This document shows, piece by piece, positions 1 to 10,200 of a DNA stretch of 64,000 bases. The DNA is from Actomonas aquatica (GTDB taxonomy: Bacteria > Verrucomicrobiota > Verrucomicrobiia > Opitutales > Opitutaceae). Numbering within the stretch: the stretch's first letter is position 1; each line of letters starts with the position of its first letter. The position numbers and the translations under genes were made by a program. The notes below the pieces were generated by a model that was given only the letters and a program-made list of their open reading frames with translations, was not told where the DNA came from and made no database searches. The stretch spans positions 5,266,001 to 5,330,000 of the forward strand of contig NZ_CP139781.1 of NCBI RefSeq assembly GCF_019679435.2, given 5' to 3'.

Positions 1-2607
1 TTGGACGACGAGTTCGCGGCCGCCGTAGAGGTTGAAGGGGGCCCAGAACTGCGGGTGGCGGTAGCCTTGGAGTTTGCCGGCGATCATGTCGCGTTTGACC
101 TGGGCGATGGCGAGGTCGGAGGGCACCCCCTCGTTGAGGTGCAGCTCGTAGTAGCTGCGCATGAAGTAGACGGTGCTGTAGTCCGAGACGGGCCAGAGCG
201 AGGCGAGCACGTTGTCGGCGCCGGCCTGGAGCAGGGAGCCGGTGAGGCCGACGACGCCTTCGCCGGCGATGATCGCGCCGAGGCCGGTTTCGCAGGCGGA
301 GAAGGTGACCAACTCGGCGCGCAGCGGGAGCTCCACAAACTCGGTGACCTGCAGGCGACCGTCGCGCTCGGCGGGCATGTCGGGGGTGATTTCACCTTCC
401 CAGGATAGCAGGATGCAGGAGAGGTCGGGCATGGTGGGCACGGCCGAGCCATGCACGGCGAAGTGGAGGACGCGGGAGGACTGGAGCTCGCCGCGGGCAG
501 CCATGCCGCGTATGTAAGCTTCGGATACGTTGCGGCCGGTAACGATGCGGGAGTTGGGCAGCAGTTCGCTGAGCAGCTCCACTTCGGCCTTGGTGCCGGC
601 AAGGTTGGTGGCGGGGCCGCGGGCCCAACCGGCGTAGGGGCTGCGGGCGCCTTCGATCTGGGCGGCGCGCACGGCGGTGACGGCTTCGAGCTCGGCTTTG
701 ATCTGCGGGGCGGAAGCCATCACCTGATTGTAGGAGGCGGGGTTGTAGACAGCGCCGCCGAAGCCGAGGAAGCTGTGAGCGTAGTCGACGTCGGCGCGCT
801 GGGCGAGTTCGAGGGTGGTGAGCAGCGAGGGGGTGAGAGAAACGGCGTAGTCCTCGACCAGCAGTTTTCCCTGAATGCTGGCCAGCGCATCGAAGGGCAC
901 GTAGGCGAGCAGACCGCTGGGCGACACGAGGAGGCGTTGGCGTCCACCGAGAGCGGAAGTCAGCGGTTCGATGAGAGTGAAGTGGAGAATCTTGGCAGTC
1001 GTCAGGTAGTGAGGGAAGAGCGACGGGATTTCGGCGGGCTCGCAGTAGATGGTCTCACGGAAATAGGCGACGAGGCCGGCGAGGGTGATCTCGTCGCTGA
1101 GGTCGTAGCGGGTGGCGTCGACGTCGCGCTGCTGCGCGGCGAGCACATTGGGTTTGGGGAGAAGGCTGAGCAGCTCAGGCAACTCGGCGAGAGGCAGGCG
1201 GATGACCGAGAGGTTTTCGTGGGTGAGGACGAAGGCGACGGGATCGGTGCGGGACCAATCGGCGTTGGCGTAGGAGACGACGGCGATGTCGGCGGGCAGG
1301 CGGGACTGGAGGTCTCGCAGGGCGGCGACGCGGTGTTCGGCGGTTTCGATGCCAACCTGCTGGCCGGAGATGGCGTCGCGCAGGTTGCGGGCTTTGAGCG
1401 CTTCGCTGGTGGCGAGGGCTTCCCAAGTTTGGTTGTTGCGCAGGTAGGTTTCGAGCAGCCAGCGGTAGTGGTCGGACTGGAGGGCGAGCAGGCGCTGGCG
1501 GTCCTCCGGGGTGGCGGTGAGGCGCATTGTCTCCACCAATTGGATACCCATCTCGAGGTGGGAGACGGCTTGGGTGAAGTCGTCCTCCTTCATCGAAATT
1601 TCGCCAGCGAGGGCGAGGGTTTCGATATAGAGATCGGGGATCTGTCCGTCCTGGGTGCGGAGCATGGCGCCCATGATGGCGATGCGGGCGCTGAAGAGGT
1701 CGTTGCGGGCGAGGGCGAGGCGGCAGAGTCCGAAGAAGGCGAGGACCTGCTCGCGGGGCGCCTCGATCTTGCGCGCGAGTTCGAGGGCGGCGTCGAACTT
1801 TTCCTTGGCGTCGGCGGTCTCGCCGAGGCGGCGTTCGGCCTCGGCGTAGAGCAGCATGCTTTGCGCGACGGGCACGTCTCCTTTGCTGACCCAGTCGGCG
1901 GCGTCGCGGCGGCGGCTGGAGCGGACGCGACGGAGGTCGGCGGAGAAGGCGTCGCGGGCGAGCTTGCGGGCGTCGTCGAGGTCGTTGAGGCCGAGGCGGC
2001 AGGCGGCGCGTTCGCGGTGGAAGGCGGCGATCTCGGCGTAGTCGGTGACGAGTTCCGCCAAAATGGGTTCGGCTTGGTCGTAGCGTTGCAGGGCTCCGGC
2101 GAGATCGCCCCAGGCGCGACGGAGGCGGGCGTCGCGCAGATACATCTGCAGGTCCCAAGCGCGCTGGTCGGAGTTGGGGCGGGGGCCGAGGGCGCGAAGG
2201 GCGCGCAGGGTCTCGGACGCTTTTACCAAATCGGCGGCGCGCAGGTAGGTCGCGTGAAACACCCCGAGTTCACCCTGGCGGTCGCGGTCCTCGGGGGTGT
2301 TGGCTTGGGCGCGGGAGACGGCCTCGAGCGCTTCGGTATGGCGCCCGAGTTGCGACAGCACGGTGGCCTGGCGCAGGCTGGTGGAGTAGCGATCGCGATC
2401 GGTCTCGGCCAACTCGAGGGCGCGGGCGTAGTGCTCGGCGGCGCGGGCGAACTGGTTCTGCGACTCGAAGCGATAGCCCTCGGAGAAGGCCTCGGAATGG
2501 GGGCGAATCTGGATCTGGGCGGCGGCCGGTGTAAGTAAGCCGGCCACCAAGCAGGCGCCAATGGTGAGGGTGCGGACCAGCGCGAAGCGGGGGCGGGAAA
2601 ATCGCAT
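1..2607 (-). CDS. Secreted TPR-CHAT (caspase-fold) protease, 3' end outside window
   Basis: Open frame from ATG at 2607 to the window edge (869 codons, no stop), so the C-terminus is missing. Residues 1-31 look like a signal peptide (hydrophobic core, then TPAAAQ). Residues about 32-450 are helical and read as TPR-like repeats. The C-terminal part has the CHAT peptidase signature: HFAVHG with His719 and SACETG with Cys772, followed by a GEGVVGLTGSLLQAGA stretch. CHAT domains are caspase-fold cysteine peptidases, often activated by an attached TPR sensor. It follows the WD40-TPR gene after 13 nt, so the two are probably co-transcribed. The long plus-strand frames here are antisense shadows. 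Target and activator are unknown. Confidence 0.9.
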   Translation of the reverse strand, partial: MRFSRPRFALVRTLTIGACLVAGLLTPAAAQIQIRPHSEAFSEGYRFESQNQFARAAEHYARALELAETDRDRYSTSLRQATVLSQLGRHTEALEAVSRAQANTPEDRDRQGELGVFHATYLRAADLVKASETLRALRALGPRPNSDQRAWDLQMYLRDARLRRAWGDLAGALQRYDQAEPILAELVTDYAEIAAFHRERAACRLGLNDLDDARKLARDAFSADLRRVRSSRRRDAADWVSKGDVPVAQSMLLYAEAERRLGETADAKEKFDAALELARKIEAPREQVLAFFGLCRLALARNDLFSARIAIMGAMLRTQDGQIPDLYIETLALAGEISMKEDDFTQAVSHLEMGIQLVETMRLTATPEDRQRLLALQSDHYRWLLETYLRNNQTWEALATSEALKARNLRDAISGQQVGIETAEHRVAALRDLQSRLPADIAVVSYANADWSRTDPVAFVLTHENLSVIRLPLAELPELLSLLPKPNVLAAQQRDVDATRYDLSDEITLAGLVAYFRETIYCEPAEIPSLFPHYLTTAKILHFTLIEPLTSALGGRQRLLVSPSGLLAYVPFDALASIQGKLLVEDYAVSLTPSLLTTLELAQRADVDYAHSFLGFGGAVYNPASYNQVMASAPQIKAELEAVTAVRAAQIEGARSPYAGWARGPATNLAGTKAEVELLSELLPNSRIVTGRNVSEAYIRGMAARGELQSSRVLHFAVHGSAVPTMPDLSCILLSWEGEITPDMPAERDGRLQVTEFVELPLRAELVTFSACETGLGAIIAGEGVVGLTGSLLQAGADNVLASLWPVSDYSTVYFMRSYYELHLNEGVPSDLAIAQVKRDMIAGKLQGYRHPQFWAPFNLYGGRELVVQ

Positions 2608-2620
2608 GGGGCGGCCCGGC

Positions 2621-5347
2621 TTACTTCGGCATTTGCGAGTAGGCGTAGCGGGCCCACTCCATGAATTGGGAGTCGTTCTTTTTGGCCGGGTCGACCTGCA
2701 TCCACATGTTGGCGATGCCCACGGTGAGCTTCCAGTCCTTCAGTTGGTATGCGAGGGAGAAGGCGTTGGGCAGGATCTCGAGTTGTTGATCCTTGGTGCG
2801 GCAAATATCGAGGGCCTTGAGGTTAAGATCGAGCGCGGCGCGCTGTTGGCCCGCCTTGGTTTTTTGGTAGGCAATGATGGTGTGGGCATCGATGCGCAGA
2901 CCGGTGTGCGGGCGGTTCTTGGGACGGATGAGATCGATCTCATCGATGGCGGCGAGGGTCTCGGTGAGGTTGCCGGCTTTGCGGGCGCGTTGCATGCGTT
3001 GCCACTGGTAGAGGTAGCGCAAGTCGCTGGAGGAGGGGTATACCTGGATGCCTTCGTCGAGGAGACGGTTGGCGTCGTCGAGGCGGTCGAGATTCAGGAG
3101 GGCGGTGACGGTGCCGTAGTAAACCGACATCGTGGTGAAGCCGTCTTCGATGGCCTCAAGGCCCAGCTCCGCGGCGGTCGCTTCTTCGTCGGCCTTGTTG
3201 TGGTTGCGAATGCGTTCGGCGATATTGCTGGCAACGGAGTTGACCAAGGTGCTGCGGCGGCCGAGTTGGTCGATCAAGTCGCCTTGTTCGGCGAGAGCCT
3301 GGCGGGCGAAGGTCTCGCGCTCGTCATCCTCGAAGTCGTAGAGCTGGCGGAGTGTGTCGATGGCGGGGCGCAGCGTGCGCTCGGTTTCGATGGCGGCGGC
3401 GAGCGCCTCGGAGTCGATGACCGGGTCGCGGCCCATGATGGTGGCAAGGTGTTCGCCGGTGGCGACATTCCAGCGGTGGAGGTCCTCCGCGCCGAGGGCG
3501 GCGGTGACCAGAACGTCGCCGGCGAGGCCGACGGCGACTCCGGCGGGGCCGGTGGGCACGACGAAGCGTTGTTGTAGTTCGAGCGTATCGTAATTCCAGA
3601 TACGAATCACACCGTTGCGGGCGGCGGCGAGGACGCGCGGCTCGTCACCGGGCAGGAAGGTAACGAAGGTGTAGGGCTGGTTATCGATGGTGAGCTGACG
3701 GCGGTTTTCCTCGTCGCTGCCGCGCTCGTAGACGACCACCTCGCCGGTATCGAGGCAGAAGGCGAAGTGGCTGGCGTCGTCGTCGAAGGCGATGTCGGTG
3801 ACGGGGCCGCGGAAGGCTTGGAAGTAGAACTTGGAAGTGAGTTTGGTGTCATCGCTCATGTCGGGCGGAAGGCCGATCATGACGACGCCATGGTAGGGCT
3901 TTTCGCCGTTGCCGAGGTTGTCGGTGCCGGAGAAGCCGTAAGCGGCGTGGAGGCCGTCGCGGGACATGGCGGCCGACGTGATGTTACTGGCGCCGCGCCC
4001 GGTGATCTTGGTGTCGAGGTTACCGCGGGTGAAGCCCGGGATGTGGGCCCAGCCCTGGACAAAGCGGTCGACGGTGGCGGCGGTATCGATGGCGCCGGTC
4101 AGGTTGGCGCTGGCGGTGTTGTCGCGCAGGTAGGGCTCACCTTCGTCGGCCACGTCCCAACGGAAGAGGCCCTTGGTGGTGAAGGCCATCAGCCGGCCTT
4201 CGAAGTCGAAGGCCATGCCGCGCACTTCACCCTCGAGGGTCTGTGTGCCGATGATCGCGTCGTCGGCAGCGGAGCGTATGACGACGGTTTGCAGGTCACT
4301 GCAATAGGCATAACGTTCGCCATCGTAACTCACGGCGAGATCGTTGCTGGCAAGGTCGAGTGAGTTGGCCGTGGCGTCGCCGAACCAGCGGGCGAAGCAT
4401 GCCTGCCAGTCGATCAGGCGGAAGGCGGCGTCGGAGTCACGTTCGCGGCGGACGAGTTCCTGGTGGAGCACGAAGAGTAGACGCCCGCGGTTGTTTGGAT
4501 CCAAGTCAGGCGAGAGCCCACTGAGTTCACCCTCGATTTGGACGTTGGACATGTTCGCGAGCGAATCACCGAACTCCTGCAGCAGTTCCAGGAGCTTGTC
4601 GCGCAGGGCGGCGATTTCGGAGGGGGAGCGACCGTCTTTGCGCAACGGAATGAAGTAGTGCTCGGCGATCAGGCCAAGGCCCTCGTCGATGCTGGCGGAT
4701 TCGGCGATGAACCGCTCGTCGCGTTCGAGCGGAGTGAGGCCGCGACCGCTGACCCAGTTTTTATCGGTTAGATTGAGGCCTTGGAAAAAGAAGATGTTGG
4801 GGCCGCCGGCGGCGACGATGCGGGCGGTGATCGCTTCATGGAGATCGCGGAGGGTGGGTTTAAAGTCCTCTGCCTGCTCCATGAGGGTGACCGTCTTAGC
4901 CCCGGCCATCATGCGTGCCATGGGGTTGGCGCGGTTGGCTTGCTCCTGGTATTTGGCGCCTTCGGTGAGAGGAGCGATGGCGGCTTCGAAGAGGGCGATG
5001 AGGTTCTTATGATACTCTTGGATATCCGCGCCGAACTCCTCGACCTGATCGGCTTCGTCGTCGCGGTCATCGAGGAAGGCCTCGATGCGGTCCATCGCGT
5101 CGTTGAGCTGCGGGATGGACATCTCAATGATCATCGTCGGCAGGTCGGAGTTGGCCGCGCGGAAGGCGGCGATGTCGGCCTGCAGGTCGCGCCAATAGAC
5201 GACTTCGGTGGCGGTGGCGGGTTCAACGTCCGCAGCGGCGAGGCGGGGGAGGGAGAGGGGCAACAGGAACAGCGCGGCGAGCGCGAGCAGGGGTAGGCGC
5301 AGGGGCAAGGGTAGGCGTGGGCGCGAGAAAGCGGTCGAGCGGATCAT
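2621..5347 (-). CDS. Secreted beta-propeller (WD40-like) and TPR protein
   Basis: 908 aa. An N-terminal signal peptide (about residues 1-39, Leu/Ala-rich, ending RLAAAD) predicts export. Residues about 60-330 are largely helical. Residues about 330-640 contain WD40-like blades (for example AMSRDGLHAAYGFSG, IRIWNYDTLELQQ and LHRWNVATGEHLA). The last 250 residues read as TPR-like helical pairs. No catalytic motif was seen, so a scaffold or sensor role for the adjacent CHAT protease is the simplest inference. It is the first gene of the two-gene operon B. Its ATG lies exactly as far from the upstream dyad as the start of the caspase operon, which supports this start. No Shine-Dalgarno sequence is visible. 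Confidence 0.88.
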   Translation of the reverse strand: MIRSTAFSRPRLPLPLRLPLLALAALFLLPLSLPRLAAADVEPATATEVVYWRDLQADIAAFRAANSDLPTMIIEMSIPQLNDAMDRIEAFLDDRDDEADQVEEFGADIQEYHKNLIALFEAAIAPLTEGAKYQEQANRANPMARMMAGAKTVTLMEQAEDFKPTLRDLHEAITARIVAAGGPNIFFFQGLNLTDKNWVSGRGLTPLERDERFIAESASIDEGLGLIAEHYFIPLRKDGRSPSEIAALRDKLLELLQEFGDSLANMSNVQIEGELSGLSPDLDPNNRGRLLFVLHQELVRRERDSDAAFRLIDWQACFARWFGDATANSLDLASNDLAVSYDGERYAYCSDLQTVVIRSAADDAIIGTQTLEGEVRGMAFDFEGRLMAFTTKGLFRWDVADEGEPYLRDNTASANLTGAIDTAATVDRFVQGWAHIPGFTRGNLDTKITGRGASNITSAAMSRDGLHAAYGFSGTDNLGNGEKPYHGVVMIGLPPDMSDDTKLTSKFYFQAFRGPVTDIAFDDDASHFAFCLDTGEVVVYERGSDEENRRQLTIDNQPYTFVTFLPGDEPRVLAAARNGVIRIWNYDTLELQQRFVVPTGPAGVAVGLAGDVLVTAALGAEDLHRWNVATGEHLATIMGRDPVIDSEALAAAIETERTLRPAIDTLRQLYDFEDDERETFARQALAEQGDLIDQLGRRSTLVNSVASNIAERIRNHNKADEEATAAELGLEAIEDGFTTMSVYYGTVTALLNLDRLDDANRLLDEGIQVYPSSSDLRYLYQWQRMQRARKAGNLTETLAAIDEIDLIRPKNRPHTGLRIDAHTIIAYQKTKAGQQRAALDLNLKALDICRTKDQQLEILPNAFSLAYQLKDWKLTVGIANMWMQVDPAKKNDSQFMEWARYAYSQMPK

Positions 5348-5383
5348 GCCGCCGAGAATAGCGGCGGGCGGGTTTTATGAGGA

Positions 5384-5399
5384 TACGCCAACTTGCGTA
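5384..5399 (-). promoter_or_regulatory. Dyad operator upstream of WD40-TPR/CHAT operon
   Basis: On the minus strand the site reads TACGCAAGTTGGCGTA: two inverted heptamers (TACGCAA and TACGCCA) separated by 2 bp, the 7-2-7 layout used by NarL-family regulators. A TATTCT hexamer (5355-5360) ends 7 nt before the ATG, and 36 nt separate dyad and ATG. The same arrangement is found at 14291-14306. Seen directly: sequence and spacing. Inferred: regulator class and a leaderless transcript. Confidence 0.6.
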
Positions 5400-5465
5400 G
5401 ATGGCGGAGCGTGGCAGGGCGGGTGCGCGGTGGGGCGGGGCGCGGTTAGGTGCGTCGGTGGGGTG

Positions 5466-5484
5466 CCGAGGCTGGTAGCCTCGG
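5466..5484. repeat. GAGGCT hairpin repeat, copy 1
   Basis: CCGAGGCT-GGT-AGCCTCGG is a perfect 8-bp stem with a 3-nt loop, followed by CCACG. A near-identical element with loop GGA and the same CCACG flank lies at 26165-26183. It behaves like a dispersed REP-type hairpin; no T-tract is present, so it is not a typical intrinsic terminator. Confidence 0.7.
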
Positions 5485-5516
5485 CCACGGGGGCGGCGGC
5501 GGGGAAGGCGGACGAA

Positions 5517-5543
5517 CAACTGTCACGTATTACGTGACAGTTG
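5517..5543. repeat. TGTCACGTA palindrome, copy 1 (27 bp perfect)
   Basis: The 19-bp core TGTCACGTATTACGTGACA (5521-5539) is a perfect palindrome around one central base. In this copy the symmetry extends to 13 bp per arm. Copies 2 and 3 are at 5567-5585 and 32156-32174. It could be a regulator operator or a REP-like element. Confidence 0.8.
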
Positions 5544-5566
5544 TGACGAGGAGGCGTCTGCGGAAG

Positions 5567-5585
5567 TGTCACGTATTACGTGACA
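5567..5585. repeat. TGTCACGTA palindrome, copy 2
   Basis: This is the same 19-bp perfect palindrome as copy 1, beginning 46 bp after the copy 1 core. Its flanks (GGAAG before, GGTG after) match those of copy 3 at 32156-32174 (GGAAG and AGTG), so copies 2 and 3 are closer to each other than to copy 1. Confidence 0.8.
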
Positions 5586-5733
5586 GGTGTTCGGGGGCGG
5601 CGGGGTGTTGGGCGGAGGGGCAGGCGAGGCCACGTTGTCACTGCGCTCCAACGCAGCTACGAGGGGGCGGTGGAGTGGGTAGCTGCGCTTGAGCTGTAGG
5701 CGAAAGCGTGGCCGCAGGCGGAGGGGCAGGGGC

Positions 5734-5754
5734 GGCTCGACACGAGGTCGAGCC
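5734..5754. repeat. GGCTCGAC hairpin downstream of protease gene
   Basis: GGCTCGAC-ACGAG-GTCGAGCC is a perfect 8-bp stem with a 5-nt loop, 16 nt beyond the stop codon of the papain-like protease gene. No T-tract follows on the minus strand. It may protect the mRNA 3' end or be another dispersed hairpin repeat. Confidence 0.55.
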
Positions 5755-5770
5755 CTACAGGATCAGATCC

Positions 5771-7285
5771 TCAGTGGTGGGGGATTTCGATCATGAGGGG
5801 GATGACGGTGCCGGCGGTCTTATCCGTTAGACTAAAGGCGATGCGGTCGGGGGCCTTTTCGATGAACTCGTCGGCGACGATGCGGCGGCCGAGGGCTTGG
5901 TGAATTTTGAGCGAGAGCGTGCCGTTGTTGGCATTCATCGCGGTGACCAGCGCGTCGAGATCGAGTCGTTCCTCGGAGTAGAGCAGCAGCAGGTAGTCGG
6001 TGCCGGGTGTCGTGTCCATGCGCACGACTTTGCGCTCGGAGGGGAAGGCGATGGTGGAGTCGGGGCCGATGAGCGGCGACATGTTGTCGGCGAAGGGCAG
6101 GATCTGGGTGATCTCGCCGGTGAGGTCGGTGGCGAAGGCGTAGAGGTAGGCCTGGGTGGAGGTCTTGACGTAAAACCGGAAGCGCGTGCCGGAGGCGTAG
6201 GAGCGTTCGAGGCGGTAGCCGAGGTAGCGGGTCTGCGTTTCGCCTTCGGCCAGCGGCGGGGCGAGGCGGGCGCGCATGGGCGTGCCGTCGCGTTCCTCAA
6301 AACGCATTTCGCCGGCGAGCAGCGGCGGCAGGGTGCCGACGGGGTTGTCGGGCGTGACGTTGTAGGGCTGACGCTCGGGGCGTTTGCCGTAGGCCTGCAT
6401 GGCCATGAAGACGTTGCGGTTGAAGTCGGCGTAGGGGATCCAAACAAAACCTTGGTCGCCCCACTTGGTGCCCCAACTGTTCATGACGCGCATGGCGCCG
6501 CCAAATTTGGTGTCGTCGTAACCCACCACGACCATGGCGTGGCGGCCGTGTTGGCCGGTGGCGCCGGCATCGGTGTCGAGTTCGTTCCAGGTGACCCCGG
6601 CGCGATAGAAACTCTGCTGCACGATGAAGCCGATGAGCACGGGGCTGCCTTCGGAGAGCGACTTCTTGATGGCGAGGAGTTTGAAGGGATCGTCCTGCGG
6701 CAGATCGGAGGCGAAGAGGATCTGGTAGTCGACGATGGGAAACTCGGTCGCCTTGCGCACGGCGTCGGTGTTGATGGTGGCGCCGCAGCTGTAGGGAACA
6801 TATGAATACGGCGGCACGCCGCTGGTGCGCAGCAGCTCCAGCGCGTTGACGATGCTGGTGCCGGACTTGCAGTCGGGCGCGGCGTCGGGCGACTTGATTT
6901 TCTCGTAAACAAAACTGGGGGAGAAGACGAGGCGGTCGAGCTGGGGGCGGTTGGTGATGCCGCGCTCGATGCCGTGCAACATGGTGCGGGCGTGGTAGGC
7001 GACGGCCCAGGCGGTGCAGGTGGAGTAGGGGCCCTGGTTGCCGGGCGTGGGCGTGAACTGTTCGAGGGACGCGGCGCGCGGCAGGTTGGCGTAGGTGTCG
7101 GCGGTGACCGGGGCCTTGTAGGGCACGGCGCGGTAGGCGGCCTCGTCGAATTCCAGGCCGGTGCCGGGCAGCGTGTCGAGGGGCGGACCGTAGGCGTCGT
7201 CGTCGATGGGCGCGGGCTGCGCGAAGAGGCGCAGCGTGACGCTGATGGCGAGGAGCGAGAGCAGAAAGGAGCGACGGAACAACAT
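5771..7285 (-). CDS. Secreted papain-like (C1A) cysteine protease with DUF4384-like C-terminus
   Basis: 504 aa from ATG 7285; an in-frame upstream extension to 7516 overlaps the caspase gene and lacks protein character. Residues 1-23 are a signal peptide ending FAQ. The papain triad is visible: Gln84 and Cys90 in NQGPYSTCTAWA, His249 in GRHAMVVVGYDD, and Asn269 in MNSWGTKWGDQGF. A long propeptide is absent, although residues 24-75 could serve as one. Residues about 340-470 (YLYAFATDLTGEITQILPFA and following) resemble DUF4384, a domain often linked to caspase-like proteins. It is the last gene of operon A, 7 nt after the second caspase gene. It could process or be processed by the neighbouring caspases; that is inference. 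Confidence 0.92.
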   Translation of the reverse strand: MLFRRSFLLSLLAISVTLRLFAQPAPIDDDAYGPPLDTLPGTGLEFDEAAYRAVPYKAPVTADTYANLPRAASLEQFTPTPGNQGPYSTCTAWAVAYHARTMLHGIERGITNRPQLDRLVFSPSFVYEKIKSPDAAPDCKSGTSIVNALELLRTSGVPPYSYVPYSCGATINTDAVRKATEFPIVDYQILFASDLPQDDPFKLLAIKKSLSEGSPVLIGFIVQQSFYRAGVTWNELDTDAGATGQHGRHAMVVVGYDDTKFGGAMRVMNSWGTKWGDQGFVWIPYADFNRNVFMAMQAYGKRPERQPYNVTPDNPVGTLPPLLAGEMRFEERDGTPMRARLAPPLAEGETQTRYLGYRLERSYASGTRFRFYVKTSTQAYLYAFATDLTGEITQILPFADNMSPLIGPDSTIAFPSERKVVRMDTTPGTDYLLLLYSEERLDLDALVTAMNANNGTLSLKIHQALGRRIVADEFIEKAPDRIAFSLTDKTAGTVIPLMIEIPHH

Positions 7286-7292
7286 AGGTAAA

Positions 7293-10200
7293 TCAGTTGG
7301 TGGCGGCAGGCACGATGGTGAGCGGGAAGTCCTGGCCGTAGCCGTAGGTGACCGGGTATTGGGCCTCGCCCTTGGTGGCGGCGGTGACTTCGGGCACAGT
7401 GGCTTCGAGGTAGGCTTTGAGTTCGTTGACGGTGACGATGCCGTCGCCGGCGTCGGCGGCGCCGTTGAGCGCGTCGAGGAGGACCTTGGTGAAGGCGCCG
7501 TGGCCGAGCTCGGCAAACTCGGTGGCGAACTGTTCGCTGGCGGTGGCGGTGAGCCAGTGCGTGCCGGTGGAGCGGGCGAGTTGGGCGATGGCGCGCTCCT
7601 CCACAGCGCCGCGGGTGGCGAGGGCTTTGAGCGCGCCGGCGGACTGGCAGGCGTCGAGAATGAAGAGCTGTTTCTGGGCAGCGATGTCGCGGGAGTAGGC
7701 GAGGAGTTGGCTGCCGGGGATGCCGAGTTGGCGGAGCAGACGGCGTTCGCCGTAGAGCTGGGTGATCTCGTGGGGCGCGAGGTAAAACTCCGGATCGTCG
7801 TCCTGCGACATCACGCCGTGGCCGGCGTAGTAGAACACAAACACATCGCGCGGGCCGGCCTCGCGGCGGACGGTCTCGAGGGTGGCGAGGATGTTCTCGC
7901 GGGTGGCCTCGGCGTCGTAGAGCGCGTAGTGGTGGGCGCGGGTGAAGAGTTGGCCGAGGCGTTCCTCCAACACGGTGGCGACGGCGGTGGCGTCGGCGCG
8001 GGCGTAGTTCAGGTTGTAGGCAGGATTCTGATACGTGTTGATGCCGACGGTGACGACGTGCAGGGCGATGCCGGCGGTGTCGTCGACGGGCGCGGTGGCG
8101 CCGGAATACACGATCACCTCATCGGGCACGGACTCGGTGCCCTGCGCATTGATGGCGACGGCGCGGAAACGGTTTTTGCCCGGCGTGAGGGTGAAGGTGT
8201 GGGTGGCGGATTTGGTGAAGGTTTGAGCGTCCGCGGGCGGGGCGTCCTCGTCGTCCTCGACGAAGAGACCGCGGGTGGCGCCGGCACCGGCGACGAGTTT
8301 GCCGTTGTGGTAAACACGCAGGTCGGTGACGGCGGCGCCCTCACAGGAGGCGTCGAGCTGGAGCGTGACCTCGGGCGTGGGGATTTCGAAGGACTCAAAT
8401 TCGTCCTCGACCGTGAGGCCGCGGGTGGAGGGGCCGGCGACGCGGAGAGTGAGTTTGGGCGCGTGGCGCAGGGCGTTGAGGGGGATGGCGGGGCGAGGGG
8501 CGAGGCCTTTGACGAGGGAGCCGAGGAGGCGGGGTCGGTAGAACTCGTCGAAGTAGGATTCGAGCGGCGTGATCTGGTTGCCGACGGCGAACTTGAGGTC
8601 GCGTTGCAGGGAGGTCTCGGAAGCGAAGAGCCCGGTGGCGGGATGGCGCACGAGCCATTTTTGCGGCGACTCGAAGAGGTGGATCTCGGCGATGTTTTCC
8701 GCCTGTGACAGGTCGTAGAGGCGCAGGGCTTCGTCGCGGGTGGAGGTGGTGAGCAGGAAGCGGTCGGAGCCGATGAAGGTGAGGTCGTCTACGGGGTGTT
8801 CGACCTGAATCGATTGCACGGTCTCGCCGGAGGGCAGGGCGACGGTGGTGAGGCGGCCGCGGGCGTAGGTGGCGAGGAGGGATCCGGCGGCGTTGTAGGT
8901 GAGGCGTGTATCGGGATCGTAACTACCGCGGTGGGGGTTGATGCCGGCGGAGTTCTCGCCGGTCTCCGCGTAGACCAACTGGAAACCGGCCGCGAGCAGG
9001 CTGTCGTCGGGCGGGAAGGCGTAAGGGCCGGAGAGCCCGCGACGGGTCCAACGGAGATCGCCGGTGGGGAGGTTGTAGAAGTGGGTGGTCGTCTCGACGA
9101 TGCCGCTGGTGGTTTTGGTGGCGAAGCTGAACACGAGGCCAGTGCCGTCGGGCGCGAAGGTCAGGTGGGGCGTGGTGAACTGGTGCTGGGTGTGGGCGTG
9201 GCCGTCGTAGAAGGTGTGGCGTTGCTCGCCGCTGGTCAGGTCGACGACCTGCACGGCGTTGCCATGGTGCAGGGCGATCAAGGTGCCGCTGCGATCGATG
9301 GTGCTGGCGAGGACGGGGTTGAAGCGCCCGTAGTTGCCATCGTCGCGCCGGTAGTTGGCGTGACCGAGTCCGCGCGCGGCGTAGGGCGCGGTGGTGTCGG
9401 TGGGGTTGGCCGGCGCGGCGACGGCGGCAGGGCCGGTGAGCACGACGTTCCACGCGTCGGTGTTGCGGTGGTAGAACGGCACGAGACCGCCGACGTCGGC
9501 GCGGTCGTAGCGGATGGGGGTGGAGTGCACGCCGGCCTCGTTGAAGGTGACGCGACGCAGTTCGGAGCCGCGTTGCACGATGAAATCAAAGTCGTCGGGG
9601 CGGGCGGTGAGTTGGGTGGGTTTAAACACCTCGGGATTCCACGGACCGAAGGAAACGCCGCTGGTGAGGTTGAAGCGTTCGAGGTGGGTGGAGAGCACCT
9701 CGCGGTTGACGCCGACGGTGCGCGACAAGGTGGCAAAGGCGGAGTCGGGGCTGGCGGGGCGATCGAAAACAAAGGCATCGAAGCGGCGGCCGGGAGCGGT
9801 GAGCAGCGCGGAGGAACGGCCGGTGGCGAAATCGAAAAGGGTGGTGCCGTTGCTCTGGTGGATGCGCAGCGGGTCGCCGAGCTGGGCGGGGAAGCGGAGG
9901 TAGGGCTCGTGCGGGGTGGAGAGACGGAGGAGCTCGATGGAGACGTTGATCGACGTGGCGAGGGCGGCGAAGCGCGCGATGCCATTGGTGTAGTTGGCGG
10001 TGAGCACCTGGCCGGAAGGCATCAGGCCCTGCGGGTGTTTGTCGCTCGGCACGGTGGCGACGACCTTGGCGGAGGACGGGGCGACGATCGCGAACGGCAC
10101 CTCGCCGAGGAAGTGGAAGCCGACGAGGGTGCCCTCGGCGTTGACGGTGAGGCCATTGGCGGGATGAAAACGCAGTGCGGTGTCGGCCGGGTGGGTGTTG

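Larger units (their letters stand above)
5348..5770. other. Intergenic region rich in short repeats, no gene
   Basis: This 423-nt gap between the papain-like protease gene and the WD40-TPR gene holds the dyad operator, a GAGGCT hairpin, two TGTCACGTA palindromes, fragments of a GTAGCTGCG-type repeat (about 5636-5716) and a GGCTCGAC hairpin. Short frames across it have no coding character. It probably contains the end of operon A and the promoter of operon B. Confidence 0.75.

Noticed and set aside
451..2538. Long plus-strand open frame (695 codons) opposite the CHAT gene
   Set aside because: Low-complexity Gly/Glu/Val-rich translation, no domain motif, and fully antisense to a frame with signal peptide and CHAT motifs; typical of high-GC shadow frames.
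1..2607. TPR-CHAT gene as a type III-E CRISPR (craspase) component
   Set aside because: It has a signal peptide, no Cas gene or repeat array is nearby, and TPR-CHAT fusions occur widely outside CRISPR.
7285..7516. Upstream extension of the papain-like protease
   Set aside because: Ser/Pro/Thr-rich shadow of the caspase C-terminus; a signal peptide starts exactly at 7285.
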